Positions 1 to 10,337 of a DNA stretch of 64,000 nucleotides are shown piece after piece. This stretch comes from Geochorda sp036562495. GTDB taxonomy: Bacteria; Bacillota; Limnochordia; Limnochordales; Geochordaceae. Location of the stretch: NCBI GenBank assembly GCA_036562495.1, contig DATCKA010000030.1, positions 1-64,000 on the forward strand. The letters are read 5' to 3'. Each line of letters starts with the position of its first letter. The stretch's first letter is position 1. The notes under the pieces were generated by a model. That model saw only the letters and a list, made by a program, of their open reading frames with translations. It was not told the origin of the DNA and ran no database searches. A program made the position numbers and the translations under genes.

Positions 1-806
<806 letters not shown>

Positions 807-807
<1 letters not shown>

Positions 808-2495
808 CAACCTCTCGCCCGCCGGGCCGGGACCCGTGCGGCGGCCGGCAACGTGAAGCTGAATGTGCTGCCCTCGCCCGGCGTGCTCCGGACCCAGATG
901 CGTCCCCCGTGCATCTCGACCAGGTGACGGGCCAGGGCGAGGCCCAGCCCCGAGCCGGGGTACTCCCGGGATGCCGAGCTGTCCACCTGACGGAACTTCT
1001 CGAAGATGATGGCCTGGTGCTCGGGCCGGATGCCGATGCCCGTGTCACTCACGTCGATCTGCACCATGCCCCCGTCCGGCGCGGCGGCGGGCACGATCTC
1101 GACCGCGATCCGACCTGCACGGGTGAACTTGACCGCGTTGGAGAGCAGGTTCATCAAGATCTGCTCCACGCGGCTGCGGTCCGCCTCCACCCAGACGGGC
1201 TCGGCTACCTGCGGGTGGAGCACCGCCAACCCCTTGCGGGTCGCCAGGGGCTCGATACGGCGCAGGCACGCCTCCACCGCCTCACGCACGTCGAAGAGCT
1301 GCCGATCGAGCTGCATCCGGCCCGCCTCGATGCGGGCCAGATCCAACAGGTCGTTGATCTGGCCATACAGCCGCTGGGCGCACTCCCGGATGTCGGCGAG
1401 GTACTCGCGTAGCGCTGCGTCCTGGGCCACCCTGTCCTCCTCCAGCAGGAGCTCGGTGAAGGCCAGGATGGAGGTGAGCGGGGTGCGCAGCTCGTGGGAG
1501 ACGGTGGCCAAGAACTCGGACTGCAGTTGCTGCGCCCGCTCCAGCTCCGCCTGCTTCTGCCGCAGGATCGCATTGGCCTCCTGCAGCCGGCGGGTCCGCT
1601 CCTCCACCTTGGACTCCAGATCCTCGTAGAGCTCGCGCAAGGCGGCGGCCATGTTGTTCATCACCGAGGCCAGCATGGCGGTCTCGCCGGCTGCGCCTCG
1701 CGGCACGGGCGCCGGCCGCAGGTCACCCGTCGCGAACCGGGACGCCATGGCCGTCAATTGCCCCAGCGGCCCGGTCACCTGACGGCGCAGCAGGAATGCC
1801 AGCACGGCCAGCGAGATACCCGTCAGGTAGACGGTGAACCAGAGCCGCTCGCGAATGGCCGAAGCCACCGAGGCCTCGAAGGAGTCGATGGGCACGGCGA
1901 TGCTGATGGCCCCCATCAGATCGCCCACCGACGGGGGCTCCGCCCCGTGGCGACCCACCAGCGCGCTCTGCTGGTGGCAGCTGAGGCAGCTCTCCTCCAG
2001 GTAGATGGGCGCCACGTACCGAAAGAGCCGCCCCGTGCCGGGGGCTCCCTCAGGGCCTCCCGCCGCCTGCGTCGCCTCGGGCCCGCTCACCACCGCGTAC
2101 TCGGTGACGCAAGGGTTCTCCTCGAAGCGGGCCAGGGCGGCCTGCTCCACGGGGTCGGGGCGGTGCTCCGGGGAGCCAGCGCCCACCCACACCTCCCGCA
2201 CCGTGGCCGCCGAGCCGGCACCGAAGATCTCGCCCACCACCCGGGCCACCACCACCGGGTCCAGGTGGTGGAAGCTGCCGGGCTCGGCCTGCGCCCGCTC
2301 GGTCTCGGCCTGAGCCACGAAGGATCGGACGGCCAGGAACTGCTTGGTGACGGCTCGAGCGCGGTCTGTGAGGGTACGCTCGGCATCGAGGCGCTGGCGG
2401 TACGCATCCCAGCCGAAGCTGGCCAGGCTCATGGCCAGCGCGACGGCCGCCACGCTGCCCAGCAGGCGCACCTCCAGCCGGTCCCAGAGCCGCAC
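807..2495 (-). CDS. Membrane sensor histidine kinase with c-type heme (DUF3365/Tll0287-like) sensor domain
   Basis: Two-component kinase of about 562 residues. TM1 lies near residues 9-30, followed by an extracytoplasmic domain with a CLSCH motif (CxxCH, about 170-174) that would bind covalent heme c, as in Tll0287-like DUF3365 sensors. TM2 is near 220-236, then come a HAMP domain, a coiled coil, the HisKA box SHELRTPLTS (phospho-His about 334) and an HATPase with NLLSNAVKFT, DTGIGI and GSGLGLAL. The GTG start has GGTGGA upstream; a TTG seven codons earlier is open. It is cotranscribed with the response regulator. The likely stimulus is redox state or a diatomic gas, by inference from the heme site. 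Confidence 0.93.
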
Positions 2496-2531
2496 GTTTC
2501 CACCGCCCGGCGTCAAGTTCCGCCCGGCGCC

Positions 2532-2565
2532 ATTATACCTGATCTCGTGAACGCCATCACGAGAT
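2532..2565 (-). promoter_or_regulatory. Promoter with palindromic operator for the two-component operon
   Basis: On the minus strand a perfect TATAAT (2532-2537) lies about 37 bp upstream of the kinase start. Just upstream is a perfect inverted repeat, ATCTCGTG (2558-2565 and 2542-2549 arms) around an 8-bp spacer, overlapping the -35/spacer region. No T-run follows the repeat, so it reads as an operator rather than a terminator. No good -35 hexamer is visible, as in activator-dependent or autoregulated promoters. Inference only. Confidence 0.5.
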
Positions 2566-2591
2566 GCGCTCGCTGCCGCTCCGCACCCGGC

Positions 2592-2828
2592 TCAGCCGGG
2601 AGGCAGCACCGCCCCGGGCCCCAGCGTCGGCCAGAGGTAGAGCTCCGGATCGGTGGTGACGAGACGCTCGACGACCAGCCGTCCGCCGGTCTCCCGGCGG
2701 CACTCCACCCAGACCGGTACGCCCCGCCATTGCCCGAGGGCCATCTGCACGAGCTCCGCCGGCGCCTCGCCGTCAGCCTCCTGCCCCTGCTCCTCCGCAG
2801 GCCCGACGAGCACGCTCCAGGGGATCAC
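2592..2828 (-). CDS. YlzJ-like small protein
   Basis: Small protein of 78 residues whose GTG start overlaps the tepA stop by 4 bp (GTGA). Size, beta-rich composition and position directly after tepA match the YlzJ-like family, which sits in the same place in Bacillus (ymfB-ylzJ). No catalytic motif, signal peptide or membrane segment is seen. Function unknown in the family. Assignment rests mainly on context and moderate sequence resemblance. Confidence 0.65.
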   Translation of the reverse strand: MIPWSVLVGPAEEQGQEADGEAPAELVQMALGQWRGVPVWVECRRETGGRLVVERLVTTDPELYLWPTLGPGAVLPPG

Positions 2829-3613
2829 AGCCCCGGCGCCTCCGTCGGGACGGCCTGGCGGCTGGCGTCCACCAGCTCCCGCAGCTTGCGCACCGCCTGC
2901 GAGAGGCCCCCCACGTCGTCGATGAGCCCCACGTTGACCGCCTCGCGCCCGACCAGCACGGTGCCCACGTCGCGCACCAGGTCCCCGGTGCGAAACATCA
3001 GCTCGCGCAGCTTGGCCTCGGACATACGGGAGTTGTCGACGATGAACCGGATGATCCGGTCCTGCATCTTGTCGAGGTACTCGTAGGCCTGGGGCATGCT
3101 CACCAGCACCCCCGACAGGCGCACCGGATGGATGGTGATGGTGGCCGTCTCCGCCACGAAGCTGTAATCGGCCGCCACCGCGATGGGGATCCCGATGGAG
3201 TGCCCGCCGCCCAGCACCACGGAGACGACGGGCTTGGAGAGGGTGCGCACCATCTCGGCGATGGCGAGACCGGCCTCGATGTCGCCGCCGACCGTGTTGA
3301 GGACGATGAGCACCCCCTGCACCCGGGGGCTCTGCTCGACGGCCACGAGCTGAGGGATGACGTGCTCGTACTTGGTCGCCTTGTTTTTGGGAGGCAGGCT
3401 CACGTGTCCCTCGATCTGCCCCACGATGGGCAGCACGTGAATGCCCTGCTCCCCTGAGGGGACCGGCGAGAGCTGGCCCAACTGGCGCAGATACTCCAGA
3501 GGGCTAGGCGCCGGAGGCTGGGATTGGCCCTGCCCGTCCGGCGCCTCCCCGTCCGCTGTCCCTGCCCCGCCGTCGCTGCCGCCGACGGCCGGCCACGATC
3601 CCATCCACTCCAT
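2825..3613 (-). CDS. tepA: TepA-like ClpP/crotonase-fold serine protease
   Basis: Protein of 262 residues of the TepA (YmfB) branch of the ClpP fold, described in Bacillus as a translocation-enhancing or signal-peptide-degrading cytosolic protease. A glycine/proline-rich N-terminal tail (1-50) precedes the core. Visible motifs are NTVGGDIEAG (about 106-115), the serine motif GGGHSIG with likely nucleophile S139, and a histidine at about 162 in TIHP. The Asp of the triad is not assigned. The ATG has a GGAGG site about 9 nt upstream. It lies between rnj and ylzJ exactly as in Bacillus. Function is by homology. Confidence 0.9.
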   Translation of the reverse strand: MEWMGSWPAVGGSDGGAGTADGEAPDGQGQSQPPAPSPLEYLRQLGQLSPVPSGEQGIHVLPIVGQIEGHVSLPPKNKATKYEHVIPQLVAVEQSPRVQGVLIVLNTVGGDIEAGLAIAEMVRTLSKPVVSVVLGGGHSIGIPIAVAADYSFVAETATITIHPVRLSGVLVSMPQAYEYLDKMQDRIIRFIVDNSRMSEAKLRELMFRTGDLVRDVGTVLVGREAVNVGLIDDVGGLSQAVRKLRELVDASRQAVPTEAPGL

Positions 3614-3677
3614 GACGCCACCGCCTCCTGCCTCGTCCGTTGCGCCGATGGCAGGAGGTAGTATGCGCCCTCGGGCC

Positions 3678-5360
3678 TCACACCTCGACGATGATGGGCA
3701 GGATCATGGGGCGCCGCTTGAGCCGCTCGTAGATGAACTGCCCCAGCGCCTCCTTCACCCGTCCCTTGAGCGCGCCCCACTCCGTGCCGTTGCGGTGCAG
3801 CGCCTCGAGCAGGGCCGCCTTGGCCTGCTGGCGGGCCTCCTCCAGCAGCGCCTCCGACTCCCGGGCATAGACGAAGCCCCTCGAGACGAGTTCGGGCCCC
3901 GCCAGCAGCTCGCCCGATCGGGCGTCCACCGTGGCCACCACCACCACGATGCCGTCCTGCGCCAGCTGGCGGCGGTCGCGCAGCACCACGCTGCCCACGT
4001 CGCCGACGCTGAGGCCGTCGACGAAGACCTGGCCGGCCGGCACGTTGCCCCGCCGCACCAGCCGCCCGCCGGACAGCTCCAGCACGTCCCCGTTCTCGAC
4101 GATCAGCACCCGGTCCGGGGCCATGCCCACCTCCCGGGCGAGACGGGCGTGCTTGACCAGCATCCGGTACTCGCCGTGCACCGGCACGAAGTAGCGGGGT
4201 CGCACCAGGTTGAGCAGCAGCTTGAGCTCTTCCTGGCTGGCGTGCCCGGAGGCGTGGATCTCCTCGAAGGGTTCGTAGATGACGTTGGCCCCTAGCTTGA
4301 AGAGCAGGTTGATGGTGCGGCCCACCAGCCGCTCGTTGCCCGGAATGGGATGGGCCGAGATGACCACCGTGTCGCCCGGCACGATGGCCACCTGCCGGTG
4401 ATCCCCCGACGCCATGCGCGACAGTGCCGACATCGGCTCGCCCTGGCTGCCGGTGGTCAGGATGACGAGGCGGTCGTGGGGATGGCGCCCGATCTCGTCC
4501 AGCCCGACCAGGGTGCCCGGGGGGATGTGCAGGTAGTCCAGCTCCGAGGCGATGCCCACCACCGTCTCCATGCTGCGGCCCACCACCGCCACCTTGCGCC
4601 CGGTGGCCACGGCCGCGTCGATGGCCTGCTGGATGCGGTGGACGTTGGTGGCGAAGGTGGCCAGCAACACCCGCCCCTGGGCCCGCTGGAAGACCTCCAG
4701 CAGGGACTGCCCCACGGTGCGCTCCGACGGCGTCCAACCCGGGCGCTCCGCGTTGGTGCTGTCGGAGAGGAGCACCTCCACGCCCTGCTTGCCCAGCTCG
4801 GCCAGCCGGTGGTAGTCGGCCGGCTGGTTGTCGATGGGCGTCTGGTCGAACTTGAAGTCCGTCACGTGCAGGACGATGCCCGCGGGCGTGTGGGCGGCGA
4901 TGGCGACGGCCCCGGGGATGGAGTGATTGAGGTGGATGAACTCCACGTCGAAGCTTCCCGGCCGGTGCCGCTCGCCCGGCTTGACCTCCACCAGCACCGG
5001 GTCGAAGTCGAGCCGGTGCTCGGCCAGCCTCGCCCGCACCAACCCCAGTGTCAGCCGCGTGCCGTAGACCGGCACGCGGATCTCACGGAGCAAGTAGGGC
5101 AACGCGCCGATGTGGTCCTCGTGCCCGTGGGTCAGCAGGATGGCCCGGACCTTCTGGCGACGTTCGAAGAGGTAGCTCATGTCGGGGATCACGAGGTCGA
5201 TCCCCAGCATCTCCTCTTCGGGGAACATCACCCCGGCGTCGATGACCAGGATCTCCTTATCCGTCTCCAAGAGCAACATGTTCTTCCCGATCTCGCCCAG
5301 CCCCCCGAGGGGGATGAGCTGGACGGCCGGGCCGTTGGAGCCCATTCCCTTGGACGACAC
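3678..5360 (-). CDS. rnj: Ribonuclease J (metallo-beta-lactamase/beta-CASP)
   Basis: Ribonuclease J of about 560 residues, a 5'-3' exo- and endoribonuclease in mRNA turnover and rRNA maturation. The metallo-beta-lactamase motif LTHGHEDHIG (about 76-85) supplies the H-x-H-x-D-H zinc ligands, so it should be catalytically active. Beta-CASP and C-terminal RNase J domains follow, with GHASQEELKLLL and YFVPVHGEYRML typical of the family. Start is GTG at 5360 or ATG at 5345; a GGAGG lies just upstream but spacing suits neither perfectly. Position after dapA matches Bacillus rnjB. Whether a second paralogue exists elsewhere is unknown. Confidence 0.95.
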   Translation of the reverse strand: MSSKGMGSNGPAVQLIPLGGLGEIGKNMLLLETDKEILVIDAGVMFPEEEMLGIDLVIPDMSYLFERRQKVRAILLTHGHEDHIGALPYLLREIRVPVYGTRLTLGLVRARLAEHRLDFDPVLVEVKPGERHRPGSFDVEFIHLNHSIPGAVAIAAHTPAGIVLHVTDFKFDQTPIDNQPADYHRLAELGKQGVEVLLSDSTNAERPGWTPSERTVGQSLLEVFQRAQGRVLLATFATNVHRIQQAIDAAVATGRKVAVVGRSMETVVGIASELDYLHIPPGTLVGLDEIGRHPHDRLVILTTGSQGEPMSALSRMASGDHRQVAIVPGDTVVISAHPIPGNERLVGRTINLLFKLGANVIYEPFEEIHASGHASQEELKLLLNLVRPRYFVPVHGEYRMLVKHARLAREVGMAPDRVLIVENGDVLELSGGRLVRRGNVPAGQVFVDGLSVGDVGSVVLRDRRQLAQDGIVVVVATVDARSGELLAGPELVSRGFVYARESEALLEEARQQAKAALLEALHRNGTEWGALKGRVKEALGQFIYERLKRRPMILPIIVEV

Positions 5361-5411
5361 CTCCGTCTTCTCATCGTGGTCAGCCGGCCGGGGTCAGCGA
5401 GGCGCTCGCCA

Positions 5412-6299
5412 TCAGGCCACGAGCCCCAGCTCGGCCATGGCGTCCCGTATCACCTTGGTCTCCGCCTCCGAGGCCTCTACCAGCGGCGGGCGCACGGGGC
5501 CCACGTCGATGCCGGCCAGCTTGAGGGCCCGTTTGACGGGGATGGGGTTGGTCGTGACGAACAGCGCCTTGAACAACCCGAACATCTCCAGGTGGATCTG
5601 GCGTGCCCCCGCCACGTCCCCCGCCAGGAACGCGTCGATCATGTCCCGGATGCGCCGTCCGACCAGGTGGGAGGCGACGCTGATCACGCCATGGCCGCCC
5701 ACCGAGAGGATGGGCAGCGTCAGGCTGTCGTCGCCGCTGTAGATGAGGAACTCCGGCGGCACCAGCCGCCGCACCTGGGAGACGTGATCGAGCTGCCCCG
5801 TCGAGTCCTTGAGCGCCACCACGTTGGGGATGGCAGCCAGCCGGGCCGTCGTCTCGGCCGTCAGGTGCTGACCGGTCCGGCCGGGGATATTGTACAGGAT
5901 CACCGGCAGGCTCGTCGCCTTGGCGATGGCCTCGAAGTGTCGGTAGAGCCCCTCCTGCGGAGGGCGGTTGTAATAGGGCACCACCGCCAGGATGGCGTCG
6001 ACGCCCACCTTCTCGGCTCGCCGGGTCAGCTCGATGCTGTGGTGGGTGTCGTAGGTGCCCGTGCCGGCCACCACGGTGGCGCGGCCTCCGATGGCATCCA
6101 CCACCGCCTCGAAGAGGCCCACCTTCTCCTCGTCGCTCAGCGTCGGCGACTCGCCCGTCGTGCCGCAGACGACCACGCCATCCGAACCGGTCTCCACCAG
6201 GCGCGCCGCCAGCATGGCGGCGGCGGCGTAGTCCACGCTCCCGTCCGCCTTCATCGGGGTCACCATCGCCGTCAGCAGGCGTCCCAGCCCGTGCGACAT
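5412..6299 (-). CDS. dapA: 4-hydroxy-tetrahydrodipicolinate synthase
   Basis: DapA condenses pyruvate with aspartate semialdehyde, the committed step to diaminopimelate, lysine and, in spores, dipicolinate. The 295-residue TIM barrel has CGTTGESPTL (T47-T48), Y110, Y136, R141 and the Schiff-base lysine K164 in VALKDSTG. The start at MSHGLG is chosen because GGGGAGGT precedes it; an upstream in-frame extension overlaps lysC and lacks family similarity. It is 7 bp downstream of lysC in the dapB-dpa-asd-lysC-dapA cluster. Length and residues are normal. Confidence 0.97.
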   Translation of the reverse strand: MSHGLGRLLTAMVTPMKADGSVDYAAAAMLAARLVETGSDGVVVCGTTGESPTLSDEEKVGLFEAVVDAIGGRATVVAGTGTYDTHHSIELTRRAEKVGVDAILAVVPYYNRPPQEGLYRHFEAIAKATSLPVILYNIPGRTGQHLTAETTARLAAIPNVVALKDSTGQLDHVSQVRRLVPPEFLIYSGDDSLTLPILSVGGHGVISVASHLVGRRIRDMIDAFLAGDVAGARQIHLEMFGLFKALFVTTNPIPVKRALKLAGIDVGPVRPPLVEASEAETKVIRDAMAELGLVA

Positions 6300-6306
6300 G
6301 GTCGGC

Positions 6307-7539
6307 CTACCTCCCCTTTCCCAGCTCGAACTCGTCGAACAGCGCCCGGATAGCCTGCGGCAGCTGCTCGGCATCCACCAGGCACGAGATGCTGGCGTGC
6401 GAGTCGGAGGTCTGCAGGATCTCGACGCCCGCGCCCGTCAGCGCCCGGGCGATGCGCGCCATCACGCCCGGCACCCCGTGCATACCTGCTCCCACCACCG
6501 AGACCTTGGCGAGCCGCCCGGTGAGGGCCACCTCCACATCGAACTCTGCCAGTGCCTCCTGCACCGACGCGGCAGCGCCCTCGGGCACCGTGAACATGAG
6601 CTGGTGGGGGCTGACCAGGATGAGGTCGATGCTGACGCCGCGCCGGGCTACCGCCTCCAGCATCCGGGCGTTGAGGGAGCCCTCGTTGAAGTCTCGCCGC
6701 CCCCGGACGACCACCTGGGTGAGGGGCGCCACGTGCGCCACGCCCACCACGGGCCGGTCCGAGAGGATTTCGATCCGACCACCATGGGGCCGATCCCAGA
6801 CCAGGGTGCCCGGGTCGTCCGACCCGGTGCGGCGGATCCGCAGGGGCACGTGCCCCTCCATGGCGATCTCCACGGCCCGAGGGTGGATGACCCGAGCCCC
6901 CAGGTGGGCCAGCTCCGCCGCCTCCCGGTAGGTGACCCCGCTCAAGGTGGGCGCCTCCGGCACGAGCTTGGGGTCGGCGGCCTTCATCCCGTCGACGTCG
7001 GTGTAGATCTCGATCAGCTCGGCGCCCAGCGCGACCCCGAGGGCCGCGGCGGTGGTGTCGCTGCCGCCCCGGCCCAGGGTCGTCACCTCCCCGTCCTCGC
7101 TGACCCCCTGGAAGCCCGCCACCACCGGCACCTTGCCCGCCGACAGCAGCCGGCGCAGGACGTCGGTCTTCACACGGAGGATGCGCGCCTCTCCGTAGCG
7201 GCCGTCCGTCACGATGCCTGCCTGCGCCCCTGTGAGCGAGACGGCGGGCAACCCTTCTCTCAGCAGCGTTTGGGCCACCACCGCGCAGGCCACGATCTCG
7301 CCGCAGCTCAGGAGCTGGTCCTGCTCGCGGGGATCGGGGGCATGCGGTGCGGCCACCTGGGCCAGCAGGTCCAGCAGGGTGTCGGTGGCATAGGGGTCGC
7401 CCCGGCGACCCATGGCCGACACCACCGCCACCACCGCGTGGCCCTCCTCCCGAGCCCGGCGGATGTGCTCGGCGACCTGCCGCCGCCGCTCCTCGGAGGC
7501 GACGGAGGTACCGCCGAACTTCTGCACCACGATGCGCAC
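6307..7539 (-). CDS. lysC: Aspartate kinase
   Basis: Aspartokinase of 410 residues phosphorylating aspartate at the head of the aspartate-family amino-acid pathway. The amino-acid kinase domain opens with KFGGTS (7-12) and has GRGGSDTTA in the nucleotide/aspartate region. Two C-terminal ACT domains (about 265-400; HQLMFTVPEG, VGAGMHGVPGV) imply feedback control by lysine or threonine. The whole alpha-type protein is in one frame; an internal beta-subunit start cannot be judged. Between asd and dapA, it corresponds to Bacillus dapG. Confidence 0.96.
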   Translation of the reverse strand: MRIVVQKFGGTSVASEERRRQVAEHIRRAREEGHAVVAVVSAMGRRGDPYATDTLLDLLAQVAAPHAPDPREQDQLLSCGEIVACAVVAQTLLREGLPAVSLTGAQAGIVTDGRYGEARILRVKTDVLRRLLSAGKVPVVAGFQGVSEDGEVTTLGRGGSDTTAAALGVALGAELIEIYTDVDGMKAADPKLVPEAPTLSGVTYREAAELAHLGARVIHPRAVEIAMEGHVPLRIRRTGSDDPGTLVWDRPHGGRIEILSDRPVVGVAHVAPLTQVVVRGRRDFNEGSLNARMLEAVARRGVSIDLILVSPHQLMFTVPEGAAASVQEALAEFDVEVALTGRLAKVSVVGAGMHGVPGVMARIARALTGAGVEILQTSDSHASISCLVDAEQLPQAIRALFDEFELGKGR

Positions 7540-7584
7540 GCCGACGACGCCTGCCTTTCGTCCTCTCGACCGCGTCGGATCGCC

Positions 7585-8610
7585 TCAGGCGAAGAGGCCC
7601 TCGGCGATCTGCACCGCGTTGAGGGCCGCACCCTTGCGGATCTGGTCGCCGACCACCCACAGGTTGAGGGCCGTCGGGCACGAGTAGTCGGCGCGGATCC
7701 TCCCCACCGCCACCGCGTCACGGCCCGACCAGTCGCGTGGCATGGGATAGAGCTGGCGGTCGGGGTCGTCGACCACCTCGACGCCGGGGGCCTGCCGCAA
7801 CAACGCCCTCGCCTCCTCGACGTCGACCGGCCGCGCAAACTCCACGTTGATGGACTCGCTGTGCGAACGCAGCACCGGCACCCGCACGGTCGTGGCCGTG
7901 ATGGCCAGCTCGGGATCGTGGAAGAGCTTGCGGGTCTCGTGGACCATCTTCCACTCCTCTTTGGTGTAGCCTCCTTCGTCGAAGCGGTCCACCTGAGGGA
8001 TCACGTTGAAGGCGATGGGATAGTGCCGTGCGCCCGCCGCATAGGGAAGGATGGCGGGCTCGTAGGGCTCGCCCCGCAGCTCGGCGTCCACCTGGGACAG
8101 GAGCTCGGCCATGGCCCTCGCCCCGGCCCCCGAGACCGCCTGGTAGGTGGAGACCACGATCCTGCGGATGCGGGCGGCTCGATGCAGGGGCCACAGCGCC
8201 ACCGCCATGATGATGGTGCTGCAGTTGGGATTGGCCACGATGCCCCGGTGGGCCCGGGCGTCTTGCATGTTGACCTCGGGCACCACCAGCGGGACGTCCG
8301 GATCCATGCGAAAGGCGCTGGAGTTGTCGATGACGACGGCGCCCCGCCGCACGGCCTCGGGCGCCAGCTCCCGGCTGACCGAGGCCCCGGCCGAGAAGAA
8401 GACCAGGTCCAGCCCCGAAAAGCGCTGCGGATCGGCGGCCTCCACCACCAGCTCCTCGTCGCCGAAGCGCAGACGCCGGCCGGCCGACGCCGGCGACGCC
8501 ATGAGCCGGAGCTCCGCCACCGACCAGCCCCGGCTCCGCAGGATCTCCAACAGCTCCTGCCCGACGGCCCCCGTCGCCCCGACGATCCCTACCCGCAAGC
8601 CAGCTCGCAC
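7585..8610 (-). CDS. asd: Aspartate-semialdehyde dehydrogenase
   Basis: NADPH-dependent reduction of aspartyl phosphate to aspartate semialdehyde. The 341-residue protein begins with the Rossmann motif GIVGATGAVGQELL; the catalytic cysteine is C130 in GIVANPNCSTI and the substrate-binding region includes RSHSESINVEF. Length is usual. It is the third diaminopimelate-pathway enzyme of the cluster, between dpaB and lysC, with gaps of 35 and 45 bp. Confidence 0.97.
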   Translation of the reverse strand: MRAGLRVGIVGATGAVGQELLEILRSRGWSVAELRLMASPASAGRRLRFGDEELVVEAADPQRFSGLDLVFFSAGASVSRELAPEAVRRGAVVIDNSSAFRMDPDVPLVVPEVNMQDARAHRGIVANPNCSTIIMAVALWPLHRAARIRRIVVSTYQAVSGAGARAMAELLSQVDAELRGEPYEPAILPYAAGARHYPIAFNVIPQVDRFDEGGYTKEEWKMVHETRKLFHDPELAITATTVRVPVLRSHSESINVEFARPVDVEEARALLRQAPGVEVVDDPDRQLYPMPRDWSGRDAVAVGRIRADYSCPTALNLWVVGDQIRKGAALNAVQIAEGLFA

Positions 8611-8645
8611 CGCCCGTCAACCCCCTGACGGCTGCCGAGTCGCCC

Positions 8646-9245
8646 TCAACGTACCTGGCGCCGAACACGTTCGATGATCATCGGCTGGAGCTGGCGACCC
8701 TCGAGGGCGGCTTCCAGCGTCGGCACGATGAGCTCGAAGTCGGCCACCATGGACGTCGGCTTCGCCTCTGGATTGTCCTGACCGAAGGGTACCATGTAGA
8801 CATGTTTCGTGTTGAGCAACAGCCCTAGGTTTTTCGCATTGGCCCCCAGGGCGTCGTTGGTGGAGATGGCCAGCACCACGGGGCGCCCGTTGCGAAAGGT
8901 CGCCTTGGCCGCCATCAGCACGGCACTGTCGGTGATGGCCAGCGCCAGCTTGGCCAGCGTGTTGCCGGTGCAGGGCGCGATGACGAGCGCGTCCAACAGC
9001 TTCTGAGGCCCCAAGGGCTCGGTCTCCACGATGCTGCGCATCACGGGGCGGCCGGTCGCGCGCTCGAGGCGCTCCACCCACTCCTGGACGGTGCCGAAGC
9101 GCGTGTCGGTGGCACGCTCCGAGAGGATGGCCCAGACCTCGGCTCCCTCCTGTCGGATCCGCTCGATGTGCGGCAGCACCTCCTCGAAGGAGCAATGGGA
9201 GGCGGCCAGGGCCCACCCGATGCGCTTGCCTGCCAGCGTACCCAT
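8646..9245 (-). CDS. dpaB: Dipicolinate synthase subunit B
   Basis: DpaB (SpoVFB), the flavoprotein-like subunit of dipicolinate synthase, which makes the spore-core chelator dipicolinic acid from the DapA product in the mother cell. The 199-residue protein starts KRIGWALAASHCSFEEV and carries IAPCTGNTLAKLA and TNDALGANAKNLG, typical of the family. It follows dpaA after 117 bp, a larger gap than in most two-gene dpa operons; a TATACT sequence lies in that gap. Confidence 0.95.
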   Translation of the reverse strand: MGTLAGKRIGWALAASHCSFEEVLPHIERIRQEGAEVWAILSERATDTRFGTVQEWVERLERATGRPVMRSIVETEPLGPQKLLDALVIAPCTGNTLAKLALAITDSAVLMAAKATFRNGRPVVLAISTNDALGANAKNLGLLLNTKHVYMVPFGQDNPEAKPTSMVADFELIVPTLEAALEGRQLQPMIIERVRRQVR

Positions 9246-9329
9246 ACGTCCCCTCCTCGCGCCGGCGCACGCCGGGGAGCGTGGGCCGCCTTCCCCGCGG
9301 ACGCCGGCCTGCTCGATGCTGGCGCCCGC

Positions 9330-9337
9330 AGTATATG
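9330..9337 (-). promoter_or_regulatory. Possible internal promoter between dpaA and dpaB
   Basis: In the 117-bp dpaA-dpaB gap the minus strand reads CATATACT: TATACT is one mismatch from a sigma-A -10, and CATATACTG resembles the sigma-K -10 CATAnnnTA. No convincing -35 of either type is seen. It would let dpaB-asd-lysC-dapA be transcribed apart from dpaA. Weak call. Confidence 0.25.
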
Positions 9338-9362
9338 AGTCCCGTGGGGAGGCGGGGCCACG

Positions 9363-10268
9363 CTAGGGCGCATCGGGCGACGCCACGAGGCTGGCCAGCA
9401 GGTCCGGTACCACCGAGGCCAGGATGCGGCCTGCGGTGACGGGCGCGACCCGCCCGGGCAGGGCCACGGCGTGGATGGCGCGCAACCCGAGGCGCTGGGC
9501 CGCCTGGAAGTCGGTGCCCCCCGGCTCGGAGGCGATGTCGACGATGACGGCGTCGCGCCGCATCCGCGCCAGGACCGGCTCCGTCAGCGTCACCACGGGC
9601 GCGGTGTTGAAGACGACGTCGGCTCCCGCGGCGGCTCGCTCGACGGCTGCCGGCTCCACGACCGGCACCCCCCACACGAATCCCCGGGCGGCCTCCAGCC
9701 GGTTGAAGCCGACGGCCGTCACGTGGGCGCCGAACGCCAGCAGCAGGCGCAGGATCTGCTGGCCGCACCGCCCGAGGCCGATGACGAGGGCCCGGCTGTC
9801 GTGCAGGGTGATCCGCATGTTGGACATGGCCAGCCCGATGGCGCCCTCCGCCGTCGGCACCGCGTTGAGCAAGGCCAGGGGCTCGTCGCGCAACAGGTCC
9901 ACCAGGCGCAACCCCAGCCGCTGGGCCAGCGCCGTCACCACCGGGCGGGGAGACCCGATCATCAGCACCGTGCCGGGGCGGCACGCGCCCAGGGTCGTCT
10001 CGTCGAGCCGCAGCGAGCACGCCGGATCCATCCGGGTGCGGATGAAGCCCTCGGCGTCCGTGCCGCTCAACGGACAGAGGATGGCCTGGACCCGACCCGC
10101 CGCCTCCGCGATGTCGGACGCCGGCACAGCGCCCTTGGGCAGGAGAGAAGGGGGAAAGCCGGCCATCCAGACGCGGGCTCCCAGCTCGATGAGCCGGCGG
10201 GCCAGGTGGATCTCCCGCTCGTCACCGCCGGCCACCAGGACCTCCACGGACTGCAACGATCCGCTCAT
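9363..10268 (-). CDS. dpaA: Dipicolinate synthase subunit A
   Basis: DpaA (SpoVFA), the NAD(P)-binding dehydrogenase-like subunit of dipicolinate synthase, about 301 residues. An N-terminal domain beginning VEVLVAGGDEREIHLARRL is followed by a Rossmann domain with ALVIGLGRCGQQILRLL and DIASEPGGTDF, all family hallmarks. The start at MSGSLQ is preferred because GGGAG lies 7 nt upstream; an ATG 13 codons earlier (10307) cannot be excluded. It lies between dapB and dpaB, joining spore dipicolinate and lysine synthesis in one gene string. Confidence 0.95.
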   Translation of the reverse strand: MSGSLQSVEVLVAGGDEREIHLARRLIELGARVWMAGFPPSLLPKGAVPASDIAEAAGRVQAILCPLSGTDAEGFIRTRMDPACSLRLDETTLGACRPGTVLMIGSPRPVVTALAQRLGLRLVDLLRDEPLALLNAVPTAEGAIGLAMSNMRITLHDSRALVIGLGRCGQQILRLLLAFGAHVTAVGFNRLEAARGFVWGVPVVEPAAVERAAAGADVVFNTAPVVTLTEPVLARMRRDAVIVDIASEPGGTDFQAAQRLGLRAIHAVALPGRVAPVTAGRILASVVPDLLASLVASPDAP

Positions 10269-10337
10269 GCGCGCGCTCCCGTGCCGCCGCTCGACGGGCC
10301 GCTGCATGGCACCCGTCGTCGTCTCGGCCCGGTCAGC

